This document shows, piece by piece, positions 1 through 9,088 of a DNA stretch of 64,000 bases. Source of the stretch: Nematopogon swammerdamellus (lineage: Eukaryota; Arthropoda; Insecta; Lepidoptera; Adelidae). The stretch spans positions 12,601,566 through 12,665,565 of the forward strand of contig OX336340.1 in the NCBI GenBank assembly GCA_946902875.1, given 5' to 3'. Each line of letters begins with the position of its first letter. Position 1 is the stretch's first letter. The notes under the pieces are model-generated. The model did not search any database, was not told where the DNA came from, and saw nothing but the letters and a program-made list of their open reading frames with translations. The position numbers and the translations under genes were made by a program.

Positions 1-592
1 TTCGAGATGGTTTAGCTTCTTCCTGAACGCAGCTCGGCCTTCGGCATCGCCCTTAGTTACTTGCTTTCTTCGAGATGGTTTATCATTTGCCAGAACGTAG
101 CTCGGCCTCCGGCCTCGCCTTAGTTACTTACTTTCTTCAAGATGGTTTAGCTTCTTCCTGAACGCAGCTCGGCCTTCGGCCTCGCCCTTAGTTACTTGCT
201 TTCTTCGAGATGGTTTTTCAATTATCCGAACGTAGCTCGGCCTTCGGCCTCGCCTTAGTTACTTACTTTCTTCAAGATGGTTTAGCTTCTTCCTGAACGC
301 AGCTCGGCCTGCGGCCTCGCCCATAGTTACTTACTTTCTTCGAGAAGGTTTATGGTCTTCCAGAATAGAGCTCGGCCTTCGGCCTCGCCCTTAGTTACTT
401 ACTTTCTTCAAGAATGTTTTTCTTCTTCCTGAACTCAGCTCCGCCTTCCGCCTCGCCCTTAGTTACTTTCATCGAGAAAGAATATCGTTTACGTGAGCGC
501 AGATCCGCCTTCGGGCCCGCCTTTAGTTACTTACTTTCTTTTTTTTAATACGAATTTCACGCGAGCGAAGCCGCGGGCAACAGATATATAAA
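1..592 (+). repeat. 68-bp minisatellite array (8 units) ending in a GCGAGCGAAGCCGCGGGCA terminus
   Basis: Eight units start near 1, 69, 136 and so on, each with a CTCGGCCTTCGGCCTCGCC core followed by TTAGTTACTTACTTTC. Odd units share AGCTTCTTCCTGAACGCAG and even units differ there, so the higher-order period is about 135 bp. The array ends with ACGCGAGCGAAGCCGCGGGC (about 570-590), a terminus I associate with lepidopteran Helitron-like repeats. The same array lies in reverse orientation at 32687-33060. Confidence 0.85.
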
Positions 593-1378
593 TTTTATTG
601 CACCAATGACAGCGACATAACTTGGACTTTCAATTATTATTTTTATTTATCAAACAATTTGTCACGGGCCAGCTCACGTCAAGATGACAGTTCTCCGTTG
701 TCAACATGGCATTTAAAATTGTTTTTTACCTTTACTTTGGATTACATCATTTTTATTATATTTTTTAATTATTATGTTCATCCGGGATATACACTGTCAC
801 TATAAAAAGTTTCGTCAAATTCCGTTCAGTGGTTTTTGCGAGATGCGCTTACAAATAGACATTTTTGCATTTACGATTTTATGATATGTATAGACTATTG
901 TGTTCAAGTTATAAAAAAGAAGAACTGTCATTTTCGTTGTATATACTTATTTTTAAATTTCGAATGAATATTTTATTCAATTTGTATTTGCTGCCAGTTC
1001 TCAAGATATAATTATCTACTTTGGACTACGTGATTTTAAATGCGCAATAATGTTTTTATTTGTTAATTTTTTTTTATTTTTGTAATTTTTTTTTACGTAT
1101 TATGTTAACCTGGCATATAAACTGCTACTATACAAAGTTTCGTCTAATTCCGTTCAGTGGTTTTTGCGTGATGCGCGTACAGACAAACAAACAAACAAAA
1201 ATTTTAAAAACTGTTCTAACATGTTCAATATCTCATTTTAAGCCACCCTGGTTAGTTTTTTTCCGAATACATTCAATGTACAGACTTTCTTACCTCTACG
1301 ATTTTATTATATGTATAGATAAGTCCGCCTTTGTACAATTTTATATTGAAAAGCAATAAAGTATGTTTCTATTTGTTC
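593..1378 (+). repeat. AT-rich stretch with two diverged copies of a lepidopteran interspersed repeat
   Basis: The block TCCGTTCAGTGGTTTTTGCG occurs at 821-840 and again at 1149-1168. Similar upstream (TTTGGAYTACRT) and downstream (ACGATTTTATKATATGTATAGA) context shows two diverged copies of roughly 180-350 bp. The second ends at about 1310-1365 with GATAAGTCCGCCTTTGTAC and AATAAAG, which resembles a LINE 3' tail. The reading frame at 1060-1359 is low-complexity and not a credible gene. Confidence 0.6.
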
Positions 1379-2017
1379 TAGTGCCCCCCAACATGGCCGC
1401 GCGCGCATAATCACGCGACGTCATATTTCTAGTGCCCCCCAACATGGCCGCGCGCGCATAATCACGCGACGTCATATTTCTAGTGCCCCCAACATGGCCG
1501 CGCGCGCATAATCACGCGACGTCATATTTCTAGTGCCCCCCAACATGTACGTCTATAAACAAAACGTAAATCAATAAATGATAGAAAGAAAGTTGCCCCC
1601 CAACATGGCCGCGCGCGCATAATCACGCGACGTCATATTTCTAGTGCCCCTCCAACATGGCCGCGCGCGCATAATCACGCGACGTCATATTTCTAGTGCC
1701 CCCCCCCCCCCCAAACATGGCCGCGCGCGAATAATCACGCGACGTCATATTTCTAGTGCCCCCCCCCCCCCAACATGGCCGCGCGCGCATAATCACGCGA
1801 CGTCATATTTCTAGTGCCCCCCAACATGGCCGCGCGCGCATAATCACGCGACGTCATATTTCTAGTGCCCCCCCAACATGGCCGCGCGCGCATAATCACG
1901 CGACGTCATATTTCTAGTGCCCCCCCAACATGGCCGCGCGCGCATAATCACGCGACGTCATATTTCTAGTGCCCCCCAACATGGCCGCGCGCGCATAATC
2001 ACGCGACGTCATATTTC
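1379..2017. repeat. 51-bp CG-rich minisatellite with variable C tracts
   Basis: About 11 full units plus one truncated unit. Each has CTAGTG, a C tract (4 to 14 C), AACATGGCCGCGCGCGCATA, then ATCACGCGACGTCATATTT. One unit at about 1531-1600 is interrupted by an unrelated AT-rich piece. Each unit carries the CRE-like core ACGTCA and a (CG)n run that could form Z-DNA. No reading frame is supported. Confidence 0.92.
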
Positions 2018-2337
2018 TTTCGGCGATTTCGGGTGACATCACTTATTTTAGGGATTCTATTTAATCCTCATAAATCACTTTCCAGAATCTGAAAATTGAC
2101 GAATATAATATATTCACTCGACTTGAAATACTTTTCCCATGAGTTAAAGGATGATAGGTCTTGATATAAATTTGTAAATTATACCGACGACCGAGACGAC
2201 GACGATATTTAACGTTTTTAAAAAATGGCAACCATCGGGAGAGATTCAAACTTCGCTAAGTAATCATTTGTTTTGAGAGCCATCAAGCATGAATTAGTCT
2301 CAGGATAACTTTTTTTCTTTTATAATCGACACTAGAT

Positions 2338-2442
2338 TTAGGTGGATAAGTCCGCCTTTGCACCTTATGTAAATTTTCCAAATCTATTTGTTACTGTTTA
2401 ATGTTTACTGGAGCAATAAAGAATTTTCTATCTATCTATCTA
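2338..2442 (+). mobile_element. 3' tail of a non-LTR retrotransposon (truncated)
   Basis: GATAAGTCCGCCTTTGCACC is followed by an AT-rich stretch, CAATAAAG and a short (TATC)n tail at about 2430-2442. This is a 3' terminus with a simple-sequence tail, and the same family's tail appears at about 1310-1365. No coding part remains. Confidence 0.6.
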
Positions 2443-3000
2443 GATTTTGCTGCGGCCAGACGAATTTCAACGTGAGCGAAGGAAGGAATATAAGTTAGTG
2501 GCTTTTGTACGAAAGTACTTTTGTGGGCGCACTGAACCTGAAAAGTTGCATTTAAGTTATCAGGTTCTGCGATAACTGTCATTTAAATCAGAGTAGTCGT
2601 TAAAAGGTTATAGAGAACAAATAGACACAAAATATGTGAAACACCTGAAAAGGTAATGTTAATAATTTTTTATACATATATTTATATATTTACTCGACGA
2701 TCAATTGACTAAAGGAAAACGAATAAGAATAGTAGGAGGGCGATGTTCGCTTTGCCAGAGCAAAATCCATTGAACTATTTATGCCATTGTATCGAGAAGG
2801 TGCATTTATAACGGCCAAAAACGAGGCCAATCCAATCCGTTTGTATGCTCGCGTGGACAAGCCGCCGCCGCTATTCCGTACGATAGTGCACATAAATCGC
2901 TCGGTCGAATTGAATGCATGGATAGTTTGGGCGGATGCCGAGCAGCCATCGGTGATGCCGTCGCCGCCGTCCAATTAATTAAATAAAATATATATTTTCC

Positions 3001-3008
<8 letters not shown>
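2443..3008. other. No recognised gene; short open frames on both strands
   Basis: A 285-base open frame on the minus strand (2690-2974) overlaps an open frame on the plus strand (2781-2978). I recognise neither product and see no splice or promoter context. A (CATA)n microsatellite closes the stretch at about 3003-3031. Confidence 0.4.
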
Positions 3009-3031
<23 letters not shown>

Positions 3032-3345
3032 CACACACGTTGAATCCCGATAATCGGGGTAAGCAGAGTAATCGGTGTTGTGCTGCAAGTACTCTGGTCA
3101 ATTACAGCACAACACCGACCCACGTTTCGCAAAGTATTCGAACAAGATTAAATCGATCAAGCAGCAAGTAAGGCACAAAGACCCACCTGCTGCATGACTC
3201 GGTGGAAGTACCGTGCCAAGGTGAGAGGTGGCGAGCCTGTCGCCCTTTAGCACGGCATCTTGTCCTTATCCCTTAGTCGCCTTTTACGACATGCATGGGG
3301 AGAGATGCAGTGGGGATATTCTTTTTAAGTACCGGCCCCACACGG
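3009..3345 (+). repeat. Hairpin-bearing interspersed repeat, left member of an inverted pair
   Basis: About 215 bp (3009-3225) match the reverse complement of 5400-5612. Inside is a perfect 14-bp hairpin, TCGGTGTTGTGCTG at 3072-3085 and its complement at 3105-3118. The stretch continues with TTAGTCGCCTTTTACGACAT (about 3274-3293), a block I know as common in lepidopteran repeats. A (CATA)n or (GTAT)n microsatellite lies at the outer end of both members. Confidence 0.75.
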
Positions 3346-4496
3346 TTTATATATATATGTATATATTTTCCTATAGTAAGGTATTAAGTTCTTCGAACGT
3401 TCGCCATTTCAGTGCATGTAATTTGCCATGAGGCCTCTTCATACTGTCTCGGGGCTAATAGTGACAACTCCAAAATGTGCGATTTTGAGTTATTAAAACA
3501 AATCACCTTATTTTGGAAATTTTAATGTGGTTTAATCATTATAACTCCAAGGTGTATTTTAATATGAAGTTATCAGAAGCGAATCAGTGCCTATTTAAAA
3601 TGATGCACGCGAAATCCGCGACGTTATTTTATATTTTGGTATATTTCAGGAGTTTATAGTAAGGAAACCCTATTATGGAAAAACTATTACCATGTCTGAA
3701 ATACCAATTTTGCTTTTAAGGGTTCCGTATCCATACTAAATCCCATTACTTAGTGAATAAATTTTATTGAAAAAAATTTACTCACATTTTTACTAGTAGC
3801 GTTTTCAAAGATGAAAATAATGGGTATCATCCAAGAATATGGAAACCTCATATTCCGTGAACTTGTCCGCCCCGCCTCCAAAATACAGCATCTGCAAATT
3901 CAAATACATAAAACCCGTCATTAAATAAACATATATTTTCGTTGCGTACGTTTGCCGCTCTGAAAGCTCTAGCTAGACTAGTTGTTATGTATGTGGTAGG
4001 TGCGCACTATGCTAATTTAATCGCGATTCCTTGTTTGAATTCCGGTTCACATTCATATTCAAAGATTCAAAGCCCTTCCAATATCCTTTCATTTATTTAT
4101 CTCCTAAATAAACCAATGTTTTCTGAAATGTGACTAGTGCAAACTCGAGCCGAGGTAGAAAGTTTTGTAGGTAACTGCTACCTAAAATAAATGAAACATA
4201 AGTATTCCTAACGGTACGCACTTGTAGGTATTCAGGTACATATGTAAATAGAAATATAAATACCACACTTGCCTGCCGACCGAGAATAATTTCGTAAAAT
4301 AAACGTTTATCGCGATCCTTTGATCTTTCATATCAACAAATTGAATGAGCGGGTAGGTGTCTGAGGTGAATTCAATTATTTCTAAGGTTAAGATTTGAGC
4401 TAAGAGAGCGCTACAAGTTATTTTTTATATTTCAGCATGATGCGTTTTATTACATCGCCCTCGCTCAAAATTCCTTTATAGGTTGGAACTTTTCAG
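3346..4496. other. AT-rich stretch with nothing recognised
   Basis: I see only short scraps such as GGGTTCCGTATCC near 3720, a piece resembling a common lepidopteran repeat. The 63-codon frame at 3942-4133 has no recognisable content. Confidence 0.4.
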
Positions 4497-4910
4497 GATG
4501 ACCTGGAACCAATGCAACTTCGTAGGGATGTCGGCGCCCTCGGTGTGTTCTATCGCTTATTTCGCGGGGAGTGCTCGGAGGAGCCGTTTGAGGCGATCGC
4601 GCCGTCTCCCTTCCACCTCCAACCAACGCGCACTGGGCAGGGATTTCATCCCTACATAATGGAATTACCGCGGATGCGTACTAATTTATTCTGCAGAACC
4701 TTCCTCCACAGAACTGGTAAACTCTGGAACATTCTCCATGCCCATATATTTCCCCCCAAATACAGTCTCGCATCCTTCAAAACGGACGTGAATAGGCGCC
4801 TGTCAGGCCGGCATGGCAATTGGCACTGGCAACCCCCGCATACGCCGGAATTTCTATGGGCGTTGTTAGACACCTTACGGGTGGCTAGACGCCAAATGTC
4901 GCACTTTTTA
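4497..4910 (+). mobile_element. Copy A: 3' fragment of a CR1/Jockey-group non-LTR retrotransposon
   Basis: The frame from 4512 carries the C-terminal part of ORF2 (QLRRDVGALGVFYRLF, then HRTGKLWN and HIFPPKYSL), corresponding to the last ~110 residues of copy D. The conserved 3' UTR word TTAGACACCTTACGGGTGGC follows near 4866. The family's natural stop is lost: a two-codon-scale change around 4828-4845 carries the open frame through the UTR to 4979. The element is 5'-truncated at about 4497, where similarity to D begins, and has no poly(A). It is dead, being RT-less. Confidence 0.88.
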
Positions 4911-5079
4911 CTCGACGGAGCCGCCGTCCGTCCATCCGTCTGTCCTACCTATAAAGGACTTTTGAACCGTAATAGGTAGACGGTTTAAATTGTCACAGAA
5001 TATGCGTTATATAAGGATGGATATTATTATTTATAAGAAATAATAAAAACAAGAAAAAGTAAAAAAATAAGGGGGTCCC

Positions 5080-5300
5080 CATACAAGAAACGTGTTTTAT
5101 CAACGTTTTTTTGTTGGTTTTTGCTCTATCGTAAAAAAGTATAGCACATACAAGCGTTACACTTGGTGTGATTATAGTGCAAACTCTAAAGTAAAACAAG
5201 AAATAATAAAAACCGATAATATAATAAAGACCGAAAAACCTGGCTGGTGGTACGGAAACCTCGGTGCGCGAGTGCGACTTGCACTTGGCCGGTTTTTACG
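5080..5300 (+). repeat. Copy of the GGTACGGAAMC...CTCGCACTTGGCCGG interspersed repeat
   Basis: The 3' side reads GGTACGGAAACCTCGGTGCG, then GAGTGCGACTTGCACTTGGC and CGGTTTTTA. Further copies lie at 25820-26190 (same orientation) and 18500-18760 (opposite). This is a very common lepidopteran interspersed repeat whose class I cannot assign. Confidence 0.65.
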
Positions 5301-5399
5301 ACTAACGATGCTCCGTCCGATCGACGGATTAAAAAGCGCTCACACAGATAACCGATTTTATAGCCACCGTAGCTGACTTTCAAAAGGTCAACTTTGAAA

Positions 5400-5612
5400 A
5401 ATAACTTGGCGTGGTCCTTCCACCGAGTCATACAGCGGGTGGGTCTTCGTGCCTCACTTTGCTACTTGATAGTTATCTTTACCTAATACATTGCTAAACG
5501 TGGTGTCGGTGTTGTGCTGTAATTAACAAGAGTACCTACTTGCAGCACAACGCCGATTACTCTGCTCACGCCGATTGTCGTGATACGGCGTGTGGTATGT
5601 ATGTATGCATGT
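5400..5612 (-). repeat. Hairpin-bearing interspersed repeat, right member of an inverted pair
   Basis: This matches the reverse complement of 3009-3225, including the AGCAGAGTAATCGG and CAGCACAACACCGA words and the outer (GTAT)n microsatellite. The two copies face each other as terminal inverted repeats would, 2.2 kb apart, with copy A between them. They may be ends of one element or two independent insertions. Confidence 0.72.
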
Positions 5613-5719
5613 TATATTTTATTTGACCACACATTTTTGATTCGTCAAGATTCCGAAAATGTAACAGTTGCAATCTATTCAAAATCCCCGTCATAAAACT
5701 AATAAATCAAATCGGTCAT

Positions 5720-5940
5720 GTCGGCCTCGATAGCTCAGTGGTGCGGTCGGTCGACACGATCATAAACACACCTGGGCGCGGTCAGTACTTGGATGGGTGA
5801 CCGCTCGGCCGTTGGAGGCTGACCGTGGTTCGGATTCCAAGTAAAACTGTAGGCCCCTTCTCTTCTTACATTACTAGTTCATAGGGTTTAACCAGCCCGG
5901 GTTGGTACCACCGCACTGAATGAAAGGTCGGTTGAAACGG
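5720..5940 (+). mobile_element. SINE with tRNA-like box A, 5S rRNA box C and tRNA-like box B
   Basis: GGCCTCGATAGCTCAGTGG (about 5723-5741) resembles a tRNA 5' end with box A. GGGCGCGGTCAGTACTTGGA plus TGGGTGACCGC (5774-5804) matches the 3' internal control region (box C) of 5S rRNA almost exactly. GGTTCGGATTCC (5827-5838) resembles tRNA box B with one extra base. Both tRNA-type and 5S-type pol III signals are therefore within about 110 bp. The remainder to about 5940 is a non-tRNA body whose 3' end I cannot fix. Confidence 0.7.
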
Positions 5941-6076
5941 CTATGTAAATAGTGTGTGTTTTCCGTCCAGTTCAGTGTAGCCGGCACGACCGAAGGGAAG
6001 CATTGACATGGCACATTGTTCACCAAGGTGTTAGTCCAGGAAACGAGGAAATTCCTTGTATGGGCTCTTCGGACTA

Positions 6077-6640
6077 ATTCCTCTGTCGCTGAAACTTTGC
6101 AGTGTGATAGAGTAGGGTTTAAAATATACGTTTGACAAATTATCTAGGATTTTTTATGTTTGGAAGTTAGGTATTAAAATGAATGAATGCCTAAAAATGA
6201 AAATTGCTTATAACTGCTGATGAAAAATTGCTCCGTCCGAAATTCCTTCGGTATATGATATTATATATTAATATGAGTATATATTAACATTATCTAGGAA
6301 AATTTCGATTTCGAATAGGCAGAAATTTGAAAATATCTATTTTGTATCACAACTTCTTCAGAAAAATTGCTCTGTCAATTTTAATTTTTTTATATGTCTT
6401 AATTTATTTAAATATATCGCTTTTGACAATTATCTAGGAAATTTTCCATATCGATCACACCTTTACAGATTTTCGGCAATAATTCGCTGTGAAAAATTGC
6501 TCCGTCCGAAATTCCTTCAGAATATGATATTATATATTAATAAGAGTATACATACAACATTATCTAGGAAAATTTCGATTTCGAATAGGCAGAAATTTTG
6601 AAAATACCTATTTTGTATCACAACTTCTTCAGAAAATTGC
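6077..6640 (+). repeat. Left inverted arm with 269-bp subrepeats
   Basis: GAAAAATTGCTCCGTCCGAA recurs at 6222 and 6491, a 269-bp period. Each subrepeat contains TATCTAGGAAAATTTCGATT and AGGCAGAAATTT. The outer ~200 bases match the reverse complement of the right arm at roughly 93% by eye. Confidence 0.85.
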
Positions 6641-7336
6641 CCATATAAATGCCAAAAGGCACCAACCCACAAATTGGTTAAAAATGAGTTAAATATACCA
6701 ATCGAGAGCTAATCAACCCTCTATTTTTTGCAGAAAAGACCCAGGCAGGCTACTTGGTATGATACTATATACTTGATAATAGGTTTCTACACATTCGTCT
6801 AAGAACCATCCGCCCAATTGAGGTATATCGCAACAGCAGAAAAGAATTATGCTACTTGGTACTAGCTAACTGGTCAGATTTTTTTTTGCGTAAAAGATCC
6901 AAGCGAGATGGACTTTTTTGTTTTTAATGAAGTACGCTAAAAGTATTTATCAAAACAGAGCCAAGATATCTGGTTCTTTTTGGCATTATATAATAAAAAC
7001 AAACGGTATATTGCAAAAATGGAATCAATTTATGTGGTTGGTTTGCCTTTGGGGACCTATAGTGAGTCTTATTTCATTGGAAATAAGAGTTCTTATTCTA
7101 AAAATAAAATCAAACATGTCTACGTTCTATGAAACAGAACGCCTAATAATAAATAAGTTCAGTTCAGTTCACTACCGCGACGAATGTGTCAGTTCACGAC
7201 CGCGAGGTAAAGTAAATTGCTGTTTTCGACGTGGCTCAATGTACCTACTACGTAGTGATCGCGACATATCATCAGAGTGTAGTTCGACGTCGTCGTCCAA
7301 GCAGGTGCCTAAGCCGCGCCGCATAACGTAACCATT
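6641..7336. other. Interior of the foldback element; unrecognised 137-codon open frame
   Basis: The plus-strand frame 6918-7331 starts at an ATG and encodes 137 residues: a hydrophobic N-terminal half, then a Ser/Arg/Cys-rich C-terminal half ending in SSSKQVPKPRRIT. I recognise no domain. The base composition changes from AT-rich to more balanced at about 7150, where the codon use becomes more gene-like. It could be a chance frame or a remnant of the element's own gene. Confidence 0.3.
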
Positions 7337-7975
7337 GAAGATAGAATAGAATAGAATATTTATTTGTATAACATATACAAGTCACAAACTAACATTCACA
7401 CATTTTAAAATTTTTCTATTTAGAAAATAAAATAATATGAAACATAATAAATGAATCCTATTAAAATTAAAATTATTAATAATAGAAATCCGATATAAAA
7501 GTCACACGTGCCTCCTGGGTGGTGCCAAATGAACAGCAATCAGCGTGTGGGAGATCTTCGGATCGGCTGGGTTCGCCACCACACCCCGGGAGAAACAATT
7601 ACACCGGCATAACAGTTCGCTGTGTTCCGGTGTACTTCCCGGGGACCCAGTAGCAGGTGGGGTTGGCTGTGGTGAGGAGTAGGCCAGTGATCCCGACGCG
7701 GATTCGCTGTTCAGAGGTGACGCATCGACACGGTTGACAGGGAGACCCGGTTAAACGGTTATTCCGCTGGCCGCCCGCCGGGTAGTACAGGAGCCCAATC
7801 GCGTCTAACCAACGCGAGAGGCTGCCCCGGTCAACCGGCGCATAATCCCGGAGTGGTCCGTCGTGCCGGTTGGCGACCGGAGTAGGGGTTCCGGCGGCCA
7901 TTTCCGGGGGGGACCGGGGGCCTTTCCGTCTTCCGTGTCGGCGCAACACTAACCTGAGTAGTAAGCGATGAAGCT
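7337..7975 (-). mobile_element. Probable antisense 3' end of another non-LTR retrotransposon
   Basis: GAATAGAATAGAATATTTAT at about 7347-7366 is the complement of a (TATTC)n tail preceded by an AATAAA-like signal. Beyond it lies an AT-rich 3' UTR, then from about 7505 GC-rich sequence with a 116-codon minus-strand frame (7599-7949) that I do not recognise. The upstream limit is unclear: part of the GC-rich stretch (about 7950-8046) may instead be the 5' UTR of copy B. Confidence 0.45.
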
Positions 7976-8046
7976 AGGGTCCACGCTTTGCCCGTGAATC
8001 ACCACAGCCACCCTTTCATGCTCTTTCCCTCCCTATTACAAAAATC

Positions 8047-9088
8047 ATGGCAGCGAAAAAAAAGGAAAAAAAGGTTCAATCAGCGGTGCACACCATTACA
8101 CCACTATTTAGCGTTGACTCGACCAACGTGCGGGGGTTGCATACCAATTTGAATGCCGTCTATCACCACCTGGAGACGAAGAAGCCGGCCTTGCTTTTCC
8201 TGACGGAATCACAAATATATCGACCTGCACTACCCCGGCTACACCCTGGAAGAAGCCTTCCGGTCGCGAGCCGGGGTTTGCTTGTTTGTCAGGGCAGATA
8301 TTTGCTGTCGTCGCCTGCGCTGCCTTGAGGACTCCGAGCTATCAGTACTTTGGGTCCACGAGGATCTGGGAACGGTCTCGCGGGTGCACGCCTGTCTGTA
8401 CAGGTCGCACTCTGGTGATGCAGAGACAGCTCGGTTATTTGAGTACCTGAGTGGAGCGGCAGACAAAGTCCAAGAGCGGTTCCCTACCGCGGATTTGGTT
8501 CTTCTTGGAGACTTCAATGCCCATCACGAGGCATGGCTAGGCTCCAGGAGAACTGACTTTGCGGGGAGAGCCGCCTACGACTTCGCCCTGACGCATGACC
8601 TGTCTCAACTGGTAGACCAGCCCACCAGGCTGCCAGATATAGACGGTCATGAACCCTCTCTGCTGGATCTTCTGCTGACAACGAACCCCACTGGATATAA
8701 GGTCGCAGTGAGAGCCCCGCTGGGTTCCTCTGATCATTGTTTAGTGTGGTCCACGGTGCCATCTTCGCCTCCTCAGTCCCGTACTGGAGGAACGCGTCGA
8801 ATTTGGCACTACGCGTCAGCAGATTGGGATGGGATGCGAGAACACTTCACATCCTACCCTTGGAGAGAGATCTGCTTCAGTTCGGGCGATCCGTCGCAAT
8901 GCGCTAATACCGTTGCCGAGGTGGTTCTGGGGGCAATGGAAATGTTTATTCGCAGCGCCTCTGTCTACCTCGGTGGTAAAAGCCAACCATGGTACAGCCG
9001 CGACTGTGCTGATGCTGTCGCAGCTAAATGCGCAGCTTATCGGGCATGGTCGCGCGCTCGTGCCGGACGTGATCCGAACGCATCCTAA
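8047..9088 (+). pseudogene. Copy B ORF2, endonuclease part (frameshifted, premature stop)
   Basis: This is an apurinic-like (EEP superfamily) endonuclease, which in intact elements nicks target DNA. The frame from 8047 begins with a Lys-rich stretch and NVRGLHTNLNAVYHHLE, then the catalytic Glu in LLFLTESQ. Near 8220, 17 bases present in copy D are missing, and the frame shifts. The frame from 8282 then carries RSHSGDAETARLFEYL, LLGDFNAHHEAWLGS (metal-binding Asp/Asn) and GSSDHCLVWSTV (catalytic His). It ends at TAA 9086-9088, where D has GAA. The product could not be made whole. Confidence 0.9.

Noticed and set aside
1379..2017. CRISPR-like regular spacing
   Set aside because: The units are contiguous with no unique spacers and the host is eukaryotic; this is a minisatellite.
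5720..5850. A genuine tRNA or 5S rRNA gene
   Set aside because: Only box A/B-like words and the 5S box C region are present; neither a full cloverleaf nor the 5' half of 5S rRNA can be built.
7599..7949. 116-codon minus frame as an ORF1 (gag-like) protein of copy B
   Set aside because: It is on the opposite strand to B and has no zinc-knuckle or other gag motif that I can see.
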